DNA of 64,000 nt from NCBI GenBank assembly GCA_963575745.1, contig CAUYUJ010018571.1:1-64000 (forward strand), written 5' to 3'. The notes beneath the pieces are model-generated. The model made no database searches. It had not been told where the DNA came from and saw only the letters and a program-made list of their open reading frames with translations. Origin of the DNA: Prorocentrum cordatum. Taxonomy: Eukaryota; Sar; Dinophyceae; Prorocentrales; Prorocentraceae. Made by a program: the position numbers and the translations under genes. Below are positions 10,171 through 21,685 of the stretch, in pieces (position 1 is the stretch's first letter; each line of letters starts with the position of its first letter).

Positions 10171-10794
10171 CACCCAACCACCTAAGGTTTTCATGATTCA
10201 ACTTGACCGTCCATTCCACACTACACCCCCGAAGCATTGGGAAAATCATTCGGTGATTCCCATAGTGCCGAGCGGCTGTGACTCCGGGCCCTAGGACCCT
10301 TGCAAAGTGTTACAATGATGCGGACAACTCGAACATCATGTGAGTTGATTTCATATAATATAGCCGGCGACCAGGTCCCCGGGTTTTGCCCCCCGACCTT
10401 TTTCCAAAATTCCCCCCCCCCCCCCCGTATCCCCTTCGCATTAACCTTTAGTCCCTGGGGCCGGCGGGCTCTTGTCAGCGCTCCGAGCGATTTTCCGGGC
10501 CACCAGGACGGCCCCAGTGGGCGCCAAGAGGATGCCAGAATGGACTAACCTGGCCCGAGAGGCTCCTGGATGGCCACGGGCTGGCCAGAAGAGACCCCAA
10601 GGACCACGCGAGCGGGTCCAACAAGGCCCGCGAAAGGACATCGAGCGGCAAACCTTGTTGATGTCCCATTGGTTTGTTCAAGAATTCTGGCTCCAAGTGG
10701 TTACCAAGAGGACCCAAACTTGCAAAACAAGTTGAACACGTTTAAAGAAAACGATTCGTGTTTCCAGATCTCGCGGTTTCGCTTCCGATGGGCT
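10171..10794. other. Unassigned DNA
   Basis: Poly-C near 10415. No coding bias seen. The tail of the following minus-strand block begins at about 10770. Confidence 0.4.
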
Positions 10795-11165
10795 TCTGAG
10801 GCTTCTGGATGGTCGTCAAGTGGCCCGAGCGTGCCTCAAAAGGATCTCCACGATGCCACAAGACGGCCCCAAGAGCGCTCCACAGTCTCCCAAGACGGCC
10901 CCGACGACGGGCCAAAAACGCCCCAGAGGAGGCCGAGGGAGCCCCAAGGCCCAAGATGGTCGACCAGGCCCCTGGGACCCTTCAAGATGGTTCCAAGGTG
11001 GCCCAAGATTGGCTTTAAGACGGCCCTCGAGGTCGCCAGGACGGCCCAATATGGCATCCACATGGCCAAGACAGCTCAAGATGGCCCCCAGACAGCCCCA
11101 AGACGCTCCCAAGAGGCTCCCAAGTGGCCTCCTAGAGGCCCCCAGGAAGCCCCCCCCGCAACAAC
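10770..11165 (-). repeat. Degenerate CTTGGGG block, reverse orientation
   Basis: The reverse complement shows the same CTTGGGGCC words (plus strand: CCAAGACGGCCCC, CCCCAAGACG). A tail-like segment with GAAGCGAAACCGCGAG reads on the minus strand near 10770-10795. This is the only block in the window clearly in this orientation. Confidence 0.75.
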
Positions 11166-11199
11166 CAACGGAAAATCATGGGCTTCTGAAGACCTGGAC

Positions 11200-11262
11200 A
11201 TGCATGCGTGCATGTATGCATGTATGTATGCATGCATGCATGCGTACATGTCTATGTATGAA
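11200..11262. repeat. (ATGC/ATGT)n tetranucleotide
   Basis: ATGCATGCGTGCATGTATGC-type run, sister to the long tract at 12600-13760. Confidence 0.85.
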
Positions 11263-11379
11263 AGAGCGCGTTTTGTGGTCGCTTGGAGGGGGCGGTGGGG
11301 GGTGGACCCCCCCTTCCCCTACGCATTTTTCCTCCCTCTCCTCGGGCCGGCGCCGGCGTCGACGGCGGCTGGCGGCGGC

Positions 11380-12145
11380 GGCGGGGGTGCTGGTGGTGGT
11401 GGTAGTGGCGGTGGTGGTGGTGGTGGTGGTGAGGTGGTTTGTGGTGGTTGTGGTGGTGGTGGTGGTGTGTTGTGCTGCTGGTAGTAGTGGTGGTGGTTGT
11501 GGCGGTGGTGGTGGTGGTATGGTAGATTGTAGTGATGGTGTTGGTAGTGGAGGTGGGTTCTTGGATTGGTGGTGGTGGTGAGCTGTAGTGGTGGTGGTGG
11601 TGGCTGTAGTGGTGGTGGTCGTGTGGTGGTTTGGTGGTGGTGGTTGTGGGTTGAGGTGGTGATGGTGGTGGTCGTGTTGGTGGCGGTGGTGGTGGTGGCG
11701 TGGTGGTTTGTGGTGGTGGTGGTGGCGGGCTGTTGTGTTGGTGGTGGTGGTGCTGCTGGTAGTGGTGTTGGTGGTGGTAGTGGGTGGTGGGTGGTTGGTG
11801 GTGGTGGTGGTGGTTGTGGTGGTGGTTGTGGTGGTTTGTGGTGATGGTGGTGTTGGTGGGGGGTTGTGGTGATGGTGGTGGTTGTGGCGGTGGTGGTGAC
11901 GGTTGTGGTAATGGTGTGGTGGTTTGTGGTGGTGGTGGTGGTTGTGGTGGGTTGTGGTAGGTTGTGGTGGTGCTGGTGATGGTGGCGTTTTGTGGTGGTG
12001 GTGGTGGTGAGGTGGTTTGTGGTGATGGTGGTGGTTATGGTGATGGTGGGTTGTGGCGGTTGTGGTGGTGGATGTGGTGGTGGTGGTGGTGGTGGTGGTA
12101 TAGTGGTCTGTGGTGGCGGTGGTGGTGGTGGTGGTGGTGGGCGTG
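11380..12145. repeat. (GGT)n-type triplet tract
   Basis: About 770 bp dominated by GGT/GTG triplets with TGT interruptions. Frames on both strands are homopolymeric (Gly/Val or Pro/Thr/His) and are rejected as genes. Confidence 0.95.
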
Positions 12146-12599
12146 GCCTTCGGCTCTTCCCGCAAATGTGTTTTGGCAAAAGCTCAGAGTCCTAATGGAT
12201 GCCTCTTGAGGTCTCGTCAGAAGGGTCTGGGCGGCGTCTAGGGAGCATGCGAGGGCTCGATATGGCGATTTGTGTGTTCCCTCTGCGGCCTCTGGGCCCT
12301 CTTTGATCATCGTCGCTGCGTCCCCGCCGTCGGCGCTGCTGGCCGCCGCCAGAGCCGGCGCCGCAGCGCCAACGCAAAGGGTCCAACACCCCCGCCCCTC
12401 CCAGAGGGGGGGATTTGGACCCCCTCCCCTTTGGGAGGGGAGGGGAGGGGGTTAAGGAGGGGGGGGGGGTAGGGGGGAGGGGAGTTCCCCTGGTTCTGAT
12501 CGACGGCGCCGAGTGTTGGAGGGGGGCCCACCTCCCCGTTCGAAACGCGCCGCCGAATTTTCCCAAGGCAAGCCCCCGTGAAACGCATTCTCTTCTTTG
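12146..12599. other. Unassigned DNA between microsatellites
   Basis: Contains CCCCTCCC...GGGAGGGG mirror-like segments near 12395-12480 and poly-G. No coding support. Confidence 0.4.
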
Positions 12600-13765
12600 T
12601 ATGGATGTGTGTATGTATATATGTACGTACATACGTACGTATGTATGTGTGTGTGTGTGTGCAGATATGTATGCATGTATGCACTGATGTATGCATTTGC
12701 GTATGGTCGGTTGTTTGCTTGTTTGTATGCATGCACACATGCATGCATGCGTACATGCATGCATTCATGTATGTATGTAACTGTGCATGCATCTATATAT
12801 ATATGCATGAATGTGTATGGATGTACGTACGTATGCATTGATGTATGCCTGCCTGCCTGCCTGCATGTACGTCTGTTTGCATGTGTGCATGGATGTGTGT
12901 ATACAGGTGTGTATGGACACATGTATTTATGCATGCGCATGTATGTGCCCATGAATGCATGCATGCATGTGTGCATGCACTCATATATGCATGCATTCAT
13001 ATATGTAGGTATGTACGTCTGTATGTGCGTATGTGTGTATATACGTATGCGAACATGTATGCATACATGTTGTCCTATGCATGTATTGTTGTTCGTGCGC
13101 ATGCACTCATGCTTGCGTGCGTGCATGCAGGTGTGTACGTATGTAGGTATGCATGTATGTACGCATGACGGTACGTAATGCTGTATGTATTTATGTATGT
13201 ATGGATGTGCGTGCGTACGTATGCATTGATGTGTGCATGCCTTTATGTATGCATGCACGCATGTCTGCATGCAAGCAGGTTTGCCTGCGTACGATGATGT
13301 ATGTATGCATGTGTGTATCGTTGCACATATGTATGTGTAGGTATGTATACATGCATTCATGTTTGTGTGCATGCATGTATGTACGTACGTACGTACGTGT
13401 ATATATATCTGCGTGTATGTATACATGCATGTATGCATGGTTGGCTGGTTGTTTGCTTGTTCGTACGCATGCACATTCATGCATGCGTACATGCATGTAT
13501 GCATACATGCACTGGTGTATATATGTATGGCTGCATGTATGTATGTCTACATGTATGCTCGTATTTCTGTATAGATGTACGTCCGTACGTATGCATTGAT
13601 GCATGCATGCATGCCTGCATGTATGTGTGTTTGCAGGTGTGCACTGATGTACGTATGCATGTGTGTAGGTATACATGCATGCATACATCTGCATGTCTGT
13701 ATCGTTGCGCGCATGCATACATGCACGTATGTATGTATGAATGTATGCATGTAATGTAATGTAAT
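12600..13765. repeat. Long degenerate (ATGT/ATGC/GTAC)n tetranucleotide tract
   Basis: About 1.15 kb of 4-base words (GTAT, GCAT, GTAC, GCGT). ORFs of over 300 residues rich in Cys/Met/Tyr/Val or His/Thr/Ile are period-4 artefacts. Confidence 0.95.
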
Positions 13766-13822
13766 GTAATGTAATGGAATGGAATGTAATGCAATGCAAT
13801 GTACTGCAACGCGCTGTAATAG
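13750..13822 (+). repeat. (TAATG)n pentanucleotide
   Basis: GTAATGTAATGTAATG passing to GGAATG, GCAATG and GTACTGCAAC variants. Confidence 0.9.
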
Positions 13823-14685
13823 TTGTATGTGTGAATGTACACGTACACATATAGTCGTATGCCGGTTATACTTTCCAGAGGCCTCAGTATGCTTCTGAGA
13901 ACCTGGGAGGGCCTCCTCGGGGACTTCCCTCTCCTCCCACGTTACATTTTTTGCGACGTGGACCCCAAGCATCGTCCCATTCGCTGTGGCATTTTTTGCT
14001 CAGCTTTCGCTGCATTTTCGACGGCCCTGGGTCCGAGAAACGGCCGTCAGAGGCCGAGAACGTGAAGTCTTCGATCATCCAGCTCTGAGGGCCCAGGCCC
14101 ACCTCGGGCTCAACTAGGTCGGTACTATGTGCACCCTCCTGGCCAGGGCAGGGACCGAGGTTGGGCGCGCCAGTTCGCCCATCCTGGGCCCAGCTGGTCG
14201 GGCCAGCATCCCCGGGGCCCCCAGACGGGGACCGAGCAGGCGGGGCCAGAGGGCGGCGCCACATCGCCAGTGCCTCGGCAGTGCGGCTCGGTGTGGAGCC
14301 CGATTTCTCCATGCCGATGTCGGCGATTCATCAGCATCGCCGATGCATTCGTGATGCGTCGACGGTGCGGCGCGATCCTCCGACCCCATCTGCTCTGACC
14401 CCATCTGGGATGCCTTTAAAAGCACCCCGCGTTGAGGATGAGCCTCCGAGTCGGGGCGCACGTGATAGGGGTGAGCGCGAAGGGGGGTGAGGCCAGCCAG
14501 CCGCCGCCGATGCCCCCTGGCTGACCCCCGTTTGGAAGCCACGTGGGGCCGGCCCCCCCTGCCCGCCCTCCGCCGACCCGGGCTGGGGGGCGTCAGTGGC
14601 GGACGTGGCAGCGCAGAAGCGCGAACGGCACAAACATAAGCTTTGAGAGATCCGCGAGGATATCTTGGGTCGGCGCTGACGCCAC

Positions 14686-14687
<2 letters not shown>
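13823..14687. other. Unassigned DNA with a dispersed-repeat copy
   Basis: 14295-14405 (minus strand) matches 48395-48480 (plus): both carry GATGGGGTCGGAGGATCGCG and ATCGCCGATGC words. No gene supported. Confidence 0.5.

Positions 14688-14720
<33 letters not shown>
14688..14720 (+). repeat. T33 homopolymer
   Basis: Uninterrupted run of 33 T. It could be a retroposition tail (poly-A on the minus strand) or a homopolymer expansion. No flanking duplication was identified. Confidence 0.9.
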
Positions 14721-15044
14721 CCTGGCGCTGATTCTGGCTGGCTTCACGTTCCAGAGGGGTGCGTTTATGCGAGGTTCCAACACATCTGCTCGGATTTACG
14801 AATGCTCATGTTAGTGTATATGTTTGCTTTTTTGTTCGAAGACGCTTGCATCGAGTCACCGCCGCCCCCTTATGCCTGGAAGCGCCTTTGTTGCCAAACA
14901 TTGCGGCCATAGCTGAGCAAAGCTATCAGACTGTGTTCCCCCATCCGTTGTGGAAACCCTTCGGGGAGAACGAGGGAGGGAAAGAAGAAACGGATGAGGG
15001 GGTGGTAAAAGTTGGAGGAAGAGGAAGAGGAGGGAGAGGCCGCT
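14721..15044. other. Unassigned DNA
   Basis: GA-rich 14960-15040; nothing else recognised. Confidence 0.4.
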
Positions 15045-15560
15045 TGGGAACCTCTTGGGGCACTGTGCCTCCTGGGAGCTTCCTCGAAGCCTCTTCGAGC
15101 ACTCTTGGGGGCTTCCTTGGGCGTCTTGGGGGCCTTCGGAGGTTCCTTGATTGGGAGGCTCTTTGGCCGTCTGACGGGCGTTTCTGGCTCGTCCGACTGC
15201 GTCGTAAGCCGTCTTGGGGTCCTTTGCGCCGATTTGGGATCCTCTTGGGCCGCCAGGGGGCCATCTTGGAGGCCTCTTGGGCGCTCTTGGGACCATCTTG
15301 GTGGCCTCTGGGACCGTCGGAAAGCCGAAAATGAACAAACGCCCAAATCCTCCCAAAACCTCCAGACAATCAATGATTTTGGCCTCTTCGGGCCTTCATG
15401 TAGGTCCTCTCGGAGGCCTCTTGGGTCATCTTGGGGGCATCTCGGCCCGTTCGGACACATTATGGGTCCGTCTGGGCACTCTCGGGGCCACCTTTTCGGT
15501 CTTTGAGAGCATCTTGGCCGTCTTGAAGTCCATCTTGGGGCCGTCTGGAGCCGGACAACC
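15045..15560 (+). repeat. CTTGGGG block with internal conserved tail
   Basis: Two CTTGGGG stretches separated near 15318-15385 by the tail GTCGGAAAGCCGAAAATGAA and a following ~45-bp linker that includes CAATCAATGATTTTGGCCTC. Confidence 0.8.
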
Positions 15561-16045
15561 GACGACCTGGGCAATCTATGGTTTTTTTGGTTCGAGATGG
15601 AGGGACCCGCGGGAGAGCTCTTTCATGCGCCCAGCCGGGTGGCCGGCGCATTCGGCCGACGCCTCGCTGGCAATTTGTAAAGGCTCCAGAACATACAGAT
15701 GACACCAGAGAAAAACCGATCAGCGGATGGTTTGGAACATTTGGTGAGCGATCATGAGATCGATGGTGAGCTCGCTCGCGGGATCCCGAAGTCGGCCCAG
15801 AGCCAGCGAGCGGGAACCCATGAACCGGGAACCCGGGAACCCAGCCAGCTACCGAAATCGGTCCGGGGTTTTCGCCGATTCTTTCAAGATCCGTTACGAC
15901 CTTTTCAGTGCATGCACAGATTCGGGAAAAATCTGGCGCGCCGTGCACTGTGGCAAGCCGCAGGGGTCGGCGGATCTAGTGGCTTTGGGCATTTCCCGCC
16001 ACCGTGTCTGGGTGGTGTGTTGGATGTCTTCTGGATGCATCTTGG
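15561..16045. other. Unassigned DNA
   Basis: A plus frame 15699-15900 has some protein-like composition (SDHEIDGELARGIPK), but no splice context or homology I recognise. GAACCC repeats lie near 15812-15845. Confidence 0.35.
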
Positions 16046-16053
16046 GGTTTCTT

Positions 16054-16212
16054 TCAAGTCGGGCCTGTCCCTCCACAGGGGGACTCTTCAAAAATAATAA
16101 CAAATTATTTTGGGACTATTTTTTGAATATTTGTTGGTATCTTTTGAGTGTTTTTTGAGTATTTTTCATTTTTCGTCCAAAGTCCCCCTGTAGGGGGACA
16201 GGCCCGTCCCAA
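16054..16212. mobile_element. 159-bp MITE-like element, copy 1
   Basis: Ends are ~32-nt inverted repeats (TCAAGTCGGGCCTGTCCC left; the right end reads inward TTGGGACGGGCCTGTCCC). The internal part is AT-rich with GACTATTTTTTGAATATT. The 8-bp sequence GGTTTCTT flanks both ends (16046-16053, 16213-16220). It inserted in a CTTGGGG block. The same family as 39156-39316. No ORF of note. Confidence 0.85.
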
Positions 16213-16535
16213 GGTTTCTTGGGATACCTCTCGGGGGCATGCTGGAGGGCTCTTCTTGGGGATCTCTTGTGGGTTTAGTGGCGCCCTCTTGGGGCCTCTT
16301 AGGATCCTCTCTTGGGGGCTTTTTGTTGACCTCTTTAGGGGCGTTCGGAGTGTTCGGGAGTCACCTTCGCGCTTCCCCTCTCTGCGCGCTCTCGGGGTCG
16401 TCTTGGCGGCCTCTTCGCGACGTCTTAGAGCCTCCTGGGCCGTCTCGGGGCACTCTTGGGCTGGGATGGGGCGGGCTCGGTGTCCCCTTGTGCCGAGTTC
16501 TGGCGCTGGAAGTCCGAAAACGCGAGAACAGTCGA
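16213..16535 (+). repeat. CTTGGGG block with tail
   Basis: CTTGGGGATCTC and CTCTTGGGGCCTC words, ending at GGAAGTCCGAAAACGCGAGA near 16508. Confidence 0.8.
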
Positions 16536-16650
16536 GCAATGCAACCACCTCAGTAAAATCAATGAAGCGCGCGGTATCCGCACTTCCCATCCTTATGAAT
16601 CATGTTGCCTGTGTCGCTGGCTCCCCTCTCCGAGGATACGGTTGCAGCAG

Positions 16651-16710
16651 GCGGAGGATGAGGCCCGCCGGAGCGCCGAGGAGGCTGTGCAGAAGGAGGA
16701 GCAGGCCATC
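16651..16710 (+). CDS. Exon candidate of a coiled-coil protein
   Basis: After TTGCAGCAG the frame reads AEDEARRSAEEAVQKEEQAI and reaches a candidate donor ATCG|GTCGAG (GT at 16712); unspliced it would stop at 16732. Glu/Ala/Arg/Gln heptad-like composition matches nine other plus-strand segments downstream. The acceptor lacks a strong pyrimidine tract, so the 5' edge could be 16647 or 16651. Probably the most upstream coil exon of the large gene discussed in the findings. Confidence 0.5.
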
Positions 16711-16734
16711 GGTCGAGTACAGTCGGGGCGCTGA

Positions 16735-17039
16735 AGAAGGAACTGTTTTCGGAGAGGGGCTCGGTGTTCCTTAATTGATTTACAGTTTGCCTCAGGTTTT
16801 CCCGAAGTTTTCCATGTGAAGACGAAGTTTAGCTTATGGGGAAAAGTGGCCTCGTTCCTTATTTAGGGCTCCATAGGTCAACGCTCCGACGGCAGGAGAT
16901 CGAATACAGAATTGATTTGCCCCAGAATCGGAGTTCGCGCCGAATCTACAGAATCATACGTAGACTGGCAGTGGATCGACGATCACTGCTTATACTTTTC
17001 CCGGACAGTGCTTGCACTCAGGGTTTCTCACATCCGTGT
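16735..17039. other. Unassigned DNA
   Basis: No coding support. Confidence 0.35.
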
Positions 17040-17245
17040 CTTTGGTCTGGCGACTATGTGGCGGCCCCGTCGCCGCCTCGTCACCGCCCGTCGTCTGGGC
17101 CGTGTCTTCGGTCTTGCGGCTGTGTGGCCGCCGTCGCTGCCTCGTCGCCGCCTCGTCTCCGCCCGTCGTCCGTGCTTGTCTGCCGGTCTGGCGGCTGTGT
17201 GGCCGCCGCCGCCGCTCTGTCGCCGCTTCGTCGCCGCACTACATC
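17035..17245 (+). repeat. ~72-bp tandem repeat, 3 copies
   Basis: GGTCTGGCGACTATGTGGCGG, GGTCTTGCGGCTGTGTGGCCG and GGTCTGGCGGCTGTGTGGCC recur with CCGTCG/CCTCG-rich linkers. Frames encode Cys/Val/Ala/Pro repeats; coding is doubtful. Confidence 0.75.
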
Positions 17246-18300
17246 GCACAACGTGTATTTTCTTTTCTAAGAAGAGAAAAGACTCTACCCTGGGATGATC
17301 TGTACCCTTCTTCGCATTGCAATTTACATGGGATTCTCAATCGTCCAACCGAAATATGAATTCATACCATTCCAGCCTAAAAGGTATCGACCCCCTCGCC
17401 ATCTTTTGCAACACATGCTGTGCGCGCACACTCGTTGATCGAAAATCTTCAGTTTTCACGACTCTTGGAACAATGAGGCGATTTGCGCACGCGCGCGTCG
17501 TCGCGCGCGCATGCCAGATTCCTTCAAAAACCTAGGTGTTGTAAGGATTCCAAATTCGAGTGTCCAAAGCACGAGTAACAACACAGGGCTTCGGATTTCC
17601 CCAACGAATTTGCGCGCACGCTCTTGCGAAGTCTTGAGAACACCATCGGCTTATTCGACATGTTCATAACATGCAACCAAACGGGTTTCGCGCGCATGTC
17701 GAAATCGTTCGAACGCCGTTGCGCGCTTGCTGGGGTGGCACGATCCGTGTAAAGCATATCATTCGGGTCACTCTCGCGTCTGCCGCGCGCGCATTTCGAA
17801 TTCGTTCCAAAACCTTCATCACCAACGCGAAGACGCCGTCATCGTCGTCGGCGTGATCAGCATCGGCGCCGCCAGACGCTGCCCGTCGCAGTCAGCATCT
17901 TCACCACCATCGCTACTATCATCATCGTGTCTACCGCTGTCGGCGCTGCCATGATACGGCGCCCGCCCAAGTCGACGATTCGCATTGAAGTGCCCGCCGG
18001 GATGTGCCGAGTGGTCATCGACACCGCGTTCGCGTCGGCCGCGCCGAACTAGTTGGCCGCTGCGCGCGCGTGCTTGGGTTGGCGCGGCCGCAGAGATACA
18101 CCAGCCAACGCCAAGCATGCATCGCAATCGCCACCGCATTGGTTTTGCACACCAACTTGCGGATGGGTGGGTGGGATGTCTGCAAGAGTATGGGATGTGC
18201 CAGATCGCTTGTTAAAATCAATTGCGCCGCTTCGTTTGCACCAGACAGCTTGCACAACATATATATAGGTATATATACATATACAAGACTGCGTTGGCGC
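17225..18300 (+). repeat. Composite dispersed repeat, copy 1 (short)
   Basis: Modules in order: palindromic TCTTTTCTAAGAAGAGAAAA (~17260); CGTCCAACCGAAATATGAAT (~17342); a GCGCGCG-rich module with GCGCGCGCATGCC and TCCTTCAAAAACC (17475-17830); a short GTCATCGTCGTC part (~17835); then ACTTGCGGATGGGTGGGTGG (~18155). The same modules in the same order occur at 20570-22400. Confidence 0.75.
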
Positions 18301-18500
18301 TGCGTGCCATGCACCTGGGTCCTTTGGAATTCGCACGCAAGCGGAGTGCGAGCGTGCGTACAATCGCGCACACATTCGTCTATGAATGCATAGTACAGAT
18401 GTACATATATGTATACGTTTGTATGGATATGTACATGTATATACACATGGTCGGTGTAACTATGTGTGCGCATACTCATGCGTATACCAGGCGGTAGTGG
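18245..18500. repeat. AT/GTAT-rich short-period tract
   Basis: ATATATATAGGTATATAC and GTACATATATGTATAC runs. Period-2/4 sequence. Confidence 0.7.
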
Positions 18501-18529
18501 CCTGACCAGTTGCTCATATCATCGCGCAA

Positions 18530-18960
18530 CTAAAAGGCGCGAGGGTCTCAGGCAAACGTGGCCAGACTACCATGGGACAGTGCGTCGCCGAGGTCAGTGT
18601 TGCGAGGGGTGAAAATGGCCTGAGCACCTCCGCTCAGGGGAGGGCATATCCGAAGTCAGCCGTGCGAGGAAGTTTCAAACGAGGAGTGGTCTGAACACCT
18701 CTGCTCAGGGCATCCTTGAAATTTAGAGTTGCGAGAAGTCGCGCGCGAAAGTGGCCGAACCACCATGGTGCAAGGCACCTCCGAAGTGAGACTTGCGAGA
18801 GCGTCTCAGGCGACAGTGGCTGGAACACCTCAACTGAGAGTGTATCGGGCCCCAGAGTTGCGATGCTGTCCCAAGCGAAAACGGCGGGACCGATGCGAAG
18901 CAAGGCGCTTCTGAGGTCGGAGTTGCGAGCATATCTTTGGCGAAGCGGATTAGACTACTC
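18530..18960 (+). repeat. ~65-bp degenerate minisatellite
   Basis: GTTGCGAG or close variants recur at about 18598, 18664, 18727, 18792, 18856 and 18923, with AACACCTC and CTCAGG words between. About 6-7 units, each diverged. Confidence 0.75.
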
Positions 18961-19210
18961 TCCGTTATCTCCTCTTCCTCCTGCCCCTTTTCTTTTCCTT
19001 TCCTCCTCCTCCCCCTCCTCTTCCTCCTGTTCCTCGTCCTGTTCCCCCTCCTCTTCCTCTCCCCCCTCTCCGCTTCTTTTTTTGTCCATTCTCCCCATCC
19101 CTGGCGGCGCGGCGCGGTGCCGTTCGGCCTCTTTGCGAGTCAAGCGGCAAAGGGTGAGAGACCCCCCCCGAATTAGGAGGAGGAGGAAGAGGAGGAGGAC
19201 GTTGCAAGTG
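18961..19210. repeat. CT-rich and GAG-rich purine/pyrimidine tracts
   Basis: TCCTCCTCC-rich 18965-19080 and GAGGAGGAAGAGG 19170-19195. No gene. Confidence 0.75.
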
Positions 19211-19399
19211 TTCGCGCGGCCGTGAGTCCCCGGAGAGTGTTTCCCCAGGGTGTGTGCTGAAACCGAAGGTTCCCGACGGCCTGATCTCCGAAATGTCACA
19301 AAAACCCTGGTTCCCCACAGCGCGTCCGGATGAGATGGCGTCGTGGGCCCGACGGTTTGTATTGGGTGTTGCGAGAAGCTCAGTCGAGGCGGGGGGAGG

Positions 19400-19690
19400 A
19401 ACATGAAGAGGATGAGGAGAAGGAGGAGGAGGAAGAGGAGGAGGATGAAGAGGAGGAAGAGGATGAAGAGGACAGTGCATGTGGATATCTGGGGTGCAGC
19501 CGAAATGTCGCGGAAGAAATCCGCATCAGAGTCTTGGGAGAGTGAGGAGAGCTGCTTCTGCTAGACCTTTGGCGGGGCGGAACGTGAAATGTCACGGGGA
19601 AGTAGGAGAAGGATGAGGAGGAGGAGGTAGAGGAGGAAGAGAATGAGGAAGAGGAGGAGGAGGAGGAGGAGGAGGAACTCTTGGGTCTTT
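19400..19690 (+). repeat. (GAG/GAA)n tracts
   Basis: Purine triplet runs 19400-19475 and 19605-19680 give acidic pseudo-frames. The piece between them shows no splice-supported exon. Confidence 0.8.
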
Positions 19691-19784
19691 CGGCCGCGCC
19701 ATTTGATGCGACGACGACGACGACGAAGAAGGCGACGACAAAGAGAAGGGATAATGAGAGGGGGAGACCGCTGTGTTGGGATCT

Positions 19785-20375
19785 CGTGGTGCGCCTCTCG
19801 GGGCCCTCTGGGAGGCAGTTTTGAAGCCTCTTGGGGGCGTTTTGGGGTTCCTGGGATTTTTTTGGGGGGGCCTCTTGGGGGCCTCTTGGGGGCTCATTTG
19901 GGGCCTCCTGGGAGCCTCTTGGGGCCTCGTGGGGCTCTTTCCGGGCCTCTTGGGGCCCTCTCGCGGCGGAAAATTGAGTTTTTAAATTTTTGGGCGCCCT
20001 CTTGGGCATCTCTTGGGGCCGTCTTGGTGCTCTATTGGGCCGTCTTGGGCGCCTCTTGGGCGGTCTCGGAGCCCTCCTGGACCGCGTCGGGGCCTTTTTG
20101 GGGGCCTCGTGGGCAATACTGGGGCGATCCAGGGGGCCTCTAGGGCCATTGCGGAGCGTCGGGAAGCTGGAAAAGCGAGAAGGCCAACAACATCGAAAAC
20201 CACACAGGCAAATCAACAATTGTAGCCTCTCGGGGCTCTCTTGGGAGGTCTCTCGGGGGTCCCTGGGGGCGTCTTGGACGCGTCTTGGGCAGTCTTGGGC
20301 CCAGATTGGGGTCTTGGGCCGATCTTTGGGTGTCTCGGGGCCCTCTTTGGCCGTCGTGGGGACTCTTTTTTTTTT
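19785..20375 (+). repeat. CTTGGGG block with tail
   Basis: Long block, tail near 20155 reading GTCGGGAAGCTGGAAAAGCG, followed by a linker with AAATCAACAATTGTAGCCTC, then a second CTTGGGG stretch. Confidence 0.85.
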
Positions 20376-20699
20376 CGCGTCGCACTCGCAGGACAGACAC
20401 GGAGCACTCTGCAGGATCGCCCCAAAGGCTCGGGGAGGCCGATTTTTTTTTGTTGGGGGGGGGTGGGTGGGCACCGTGTGTCGCTTTTCCGGGGTCCCTG
20501 GCCCTGTAAAAATATATAAATAGGAACATATATATGTATTCATATCTATATATATGTAAATGTAGATATCTATATTGGACCGCGTCGGTTGCACCGCGTT
20601 GATTCCCCATTCTAAACAGAGAATGGACTTGACCCCCCCGGACTTAACGCTTCCCCCTGGGATAATATAGTTTCATATGTATATGTATGTATGCATGTG

Positions 20700-20701
20700 T
20701 G

Positions 20702-20737
<36 letters not shown>

Positions 20738-20912
20738 TATATTTTATTTATTCTGCACGTTCGTCCATCCTAAATATGAAACCGTACCATCCCAGGCAGG
20801 CCATTTTTTGTTTTGTTTCTATACATACATATAATATATATATATATATATATAATATATATATATATATTATATATATATATATTTATACATATATATA
20901 TATAAAACTATG
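20700..20912. repeat. (TA)n tracts
   Basis: ATATAT runs at 20708-20735 and 20830-20910, embedded in composite repeat copy 2. Confidence 0.9.
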
Positions 20913-21419
20913 CGGTGACAATTTTTGTTCTAACATAGCACTTTTTTCCCGAATCCCTTGCAAACGACGAGACGAAGTGCACACGCGCGCGTCGTCGCGC
21001 GCGCATGCCGAAATCCTTCAAAAAACCTCGGTGTCGGACGGATTTCGCAATCGAGATCCCCAAAAACATGCAACAACACATGGCTTCGCAACACTGATTT
21101 GCTAAAAAAACTTCCGCGCGGACTCTTGCGAAATCTTAAGAAAACCATAAGTGTTTCAAGATTTTCACAAAATGCTACCAAACGGGCTTCGCGCGCGCGC
21201 ATGCCGAAATCAGTCGAACGCCCTGGCGCGTGTGCCGTCGCGAGAATCCTCTGCAACAGATGGGACGAAGTGCAGACGCGCGCGTGGTCGCGCGCGTACG
21301 CCGAAATCCTTCAAAACCCATCGGTTTCGGAAGGATTTCGAAATCGCGCTTCCAAAAAACCTACAAACACCCAAGGTTTCGCAACACGGATTTTCAACAA
21401 AAGCGTGCGCGCGCGCTCT

Positions 21420-21651
21420 TGCGTCGTCGTCGTCGTCGTCGCCGTCCTCCCTCCTCCCGCGTCGTGATCGTCGTCGTCGTCGCCTACGTCGTCCTCTGTC
21501 TTTCCTCGTGTCCGTCGTCGTCGTCCTCTTTGGCGTCGTGGTCGTTTCCGTCGTCGATGTCGCCGTGGTCGTCCTTCCTGCTCCTCCCTCGTCGCCGTCG
21601 TCGTCGTCGTCGTCCGTCGTCGGCGTCTCGTCGTCGTCCCTCCTACTTCGT

Positions 21652-21685
<34 letters not shown>

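Noticed and set aside
11176-12179. Pro/Thr/His-rich minus ORFs of 286-329 residues
   Set aside because: Period-3 translation of the GGT tract.
12452-13850. Cys/Met/Val and His/Thr/Ile ORFs on both strands
   Set aside because: Artefacts of tetranucleotide repeats, open in many frames.
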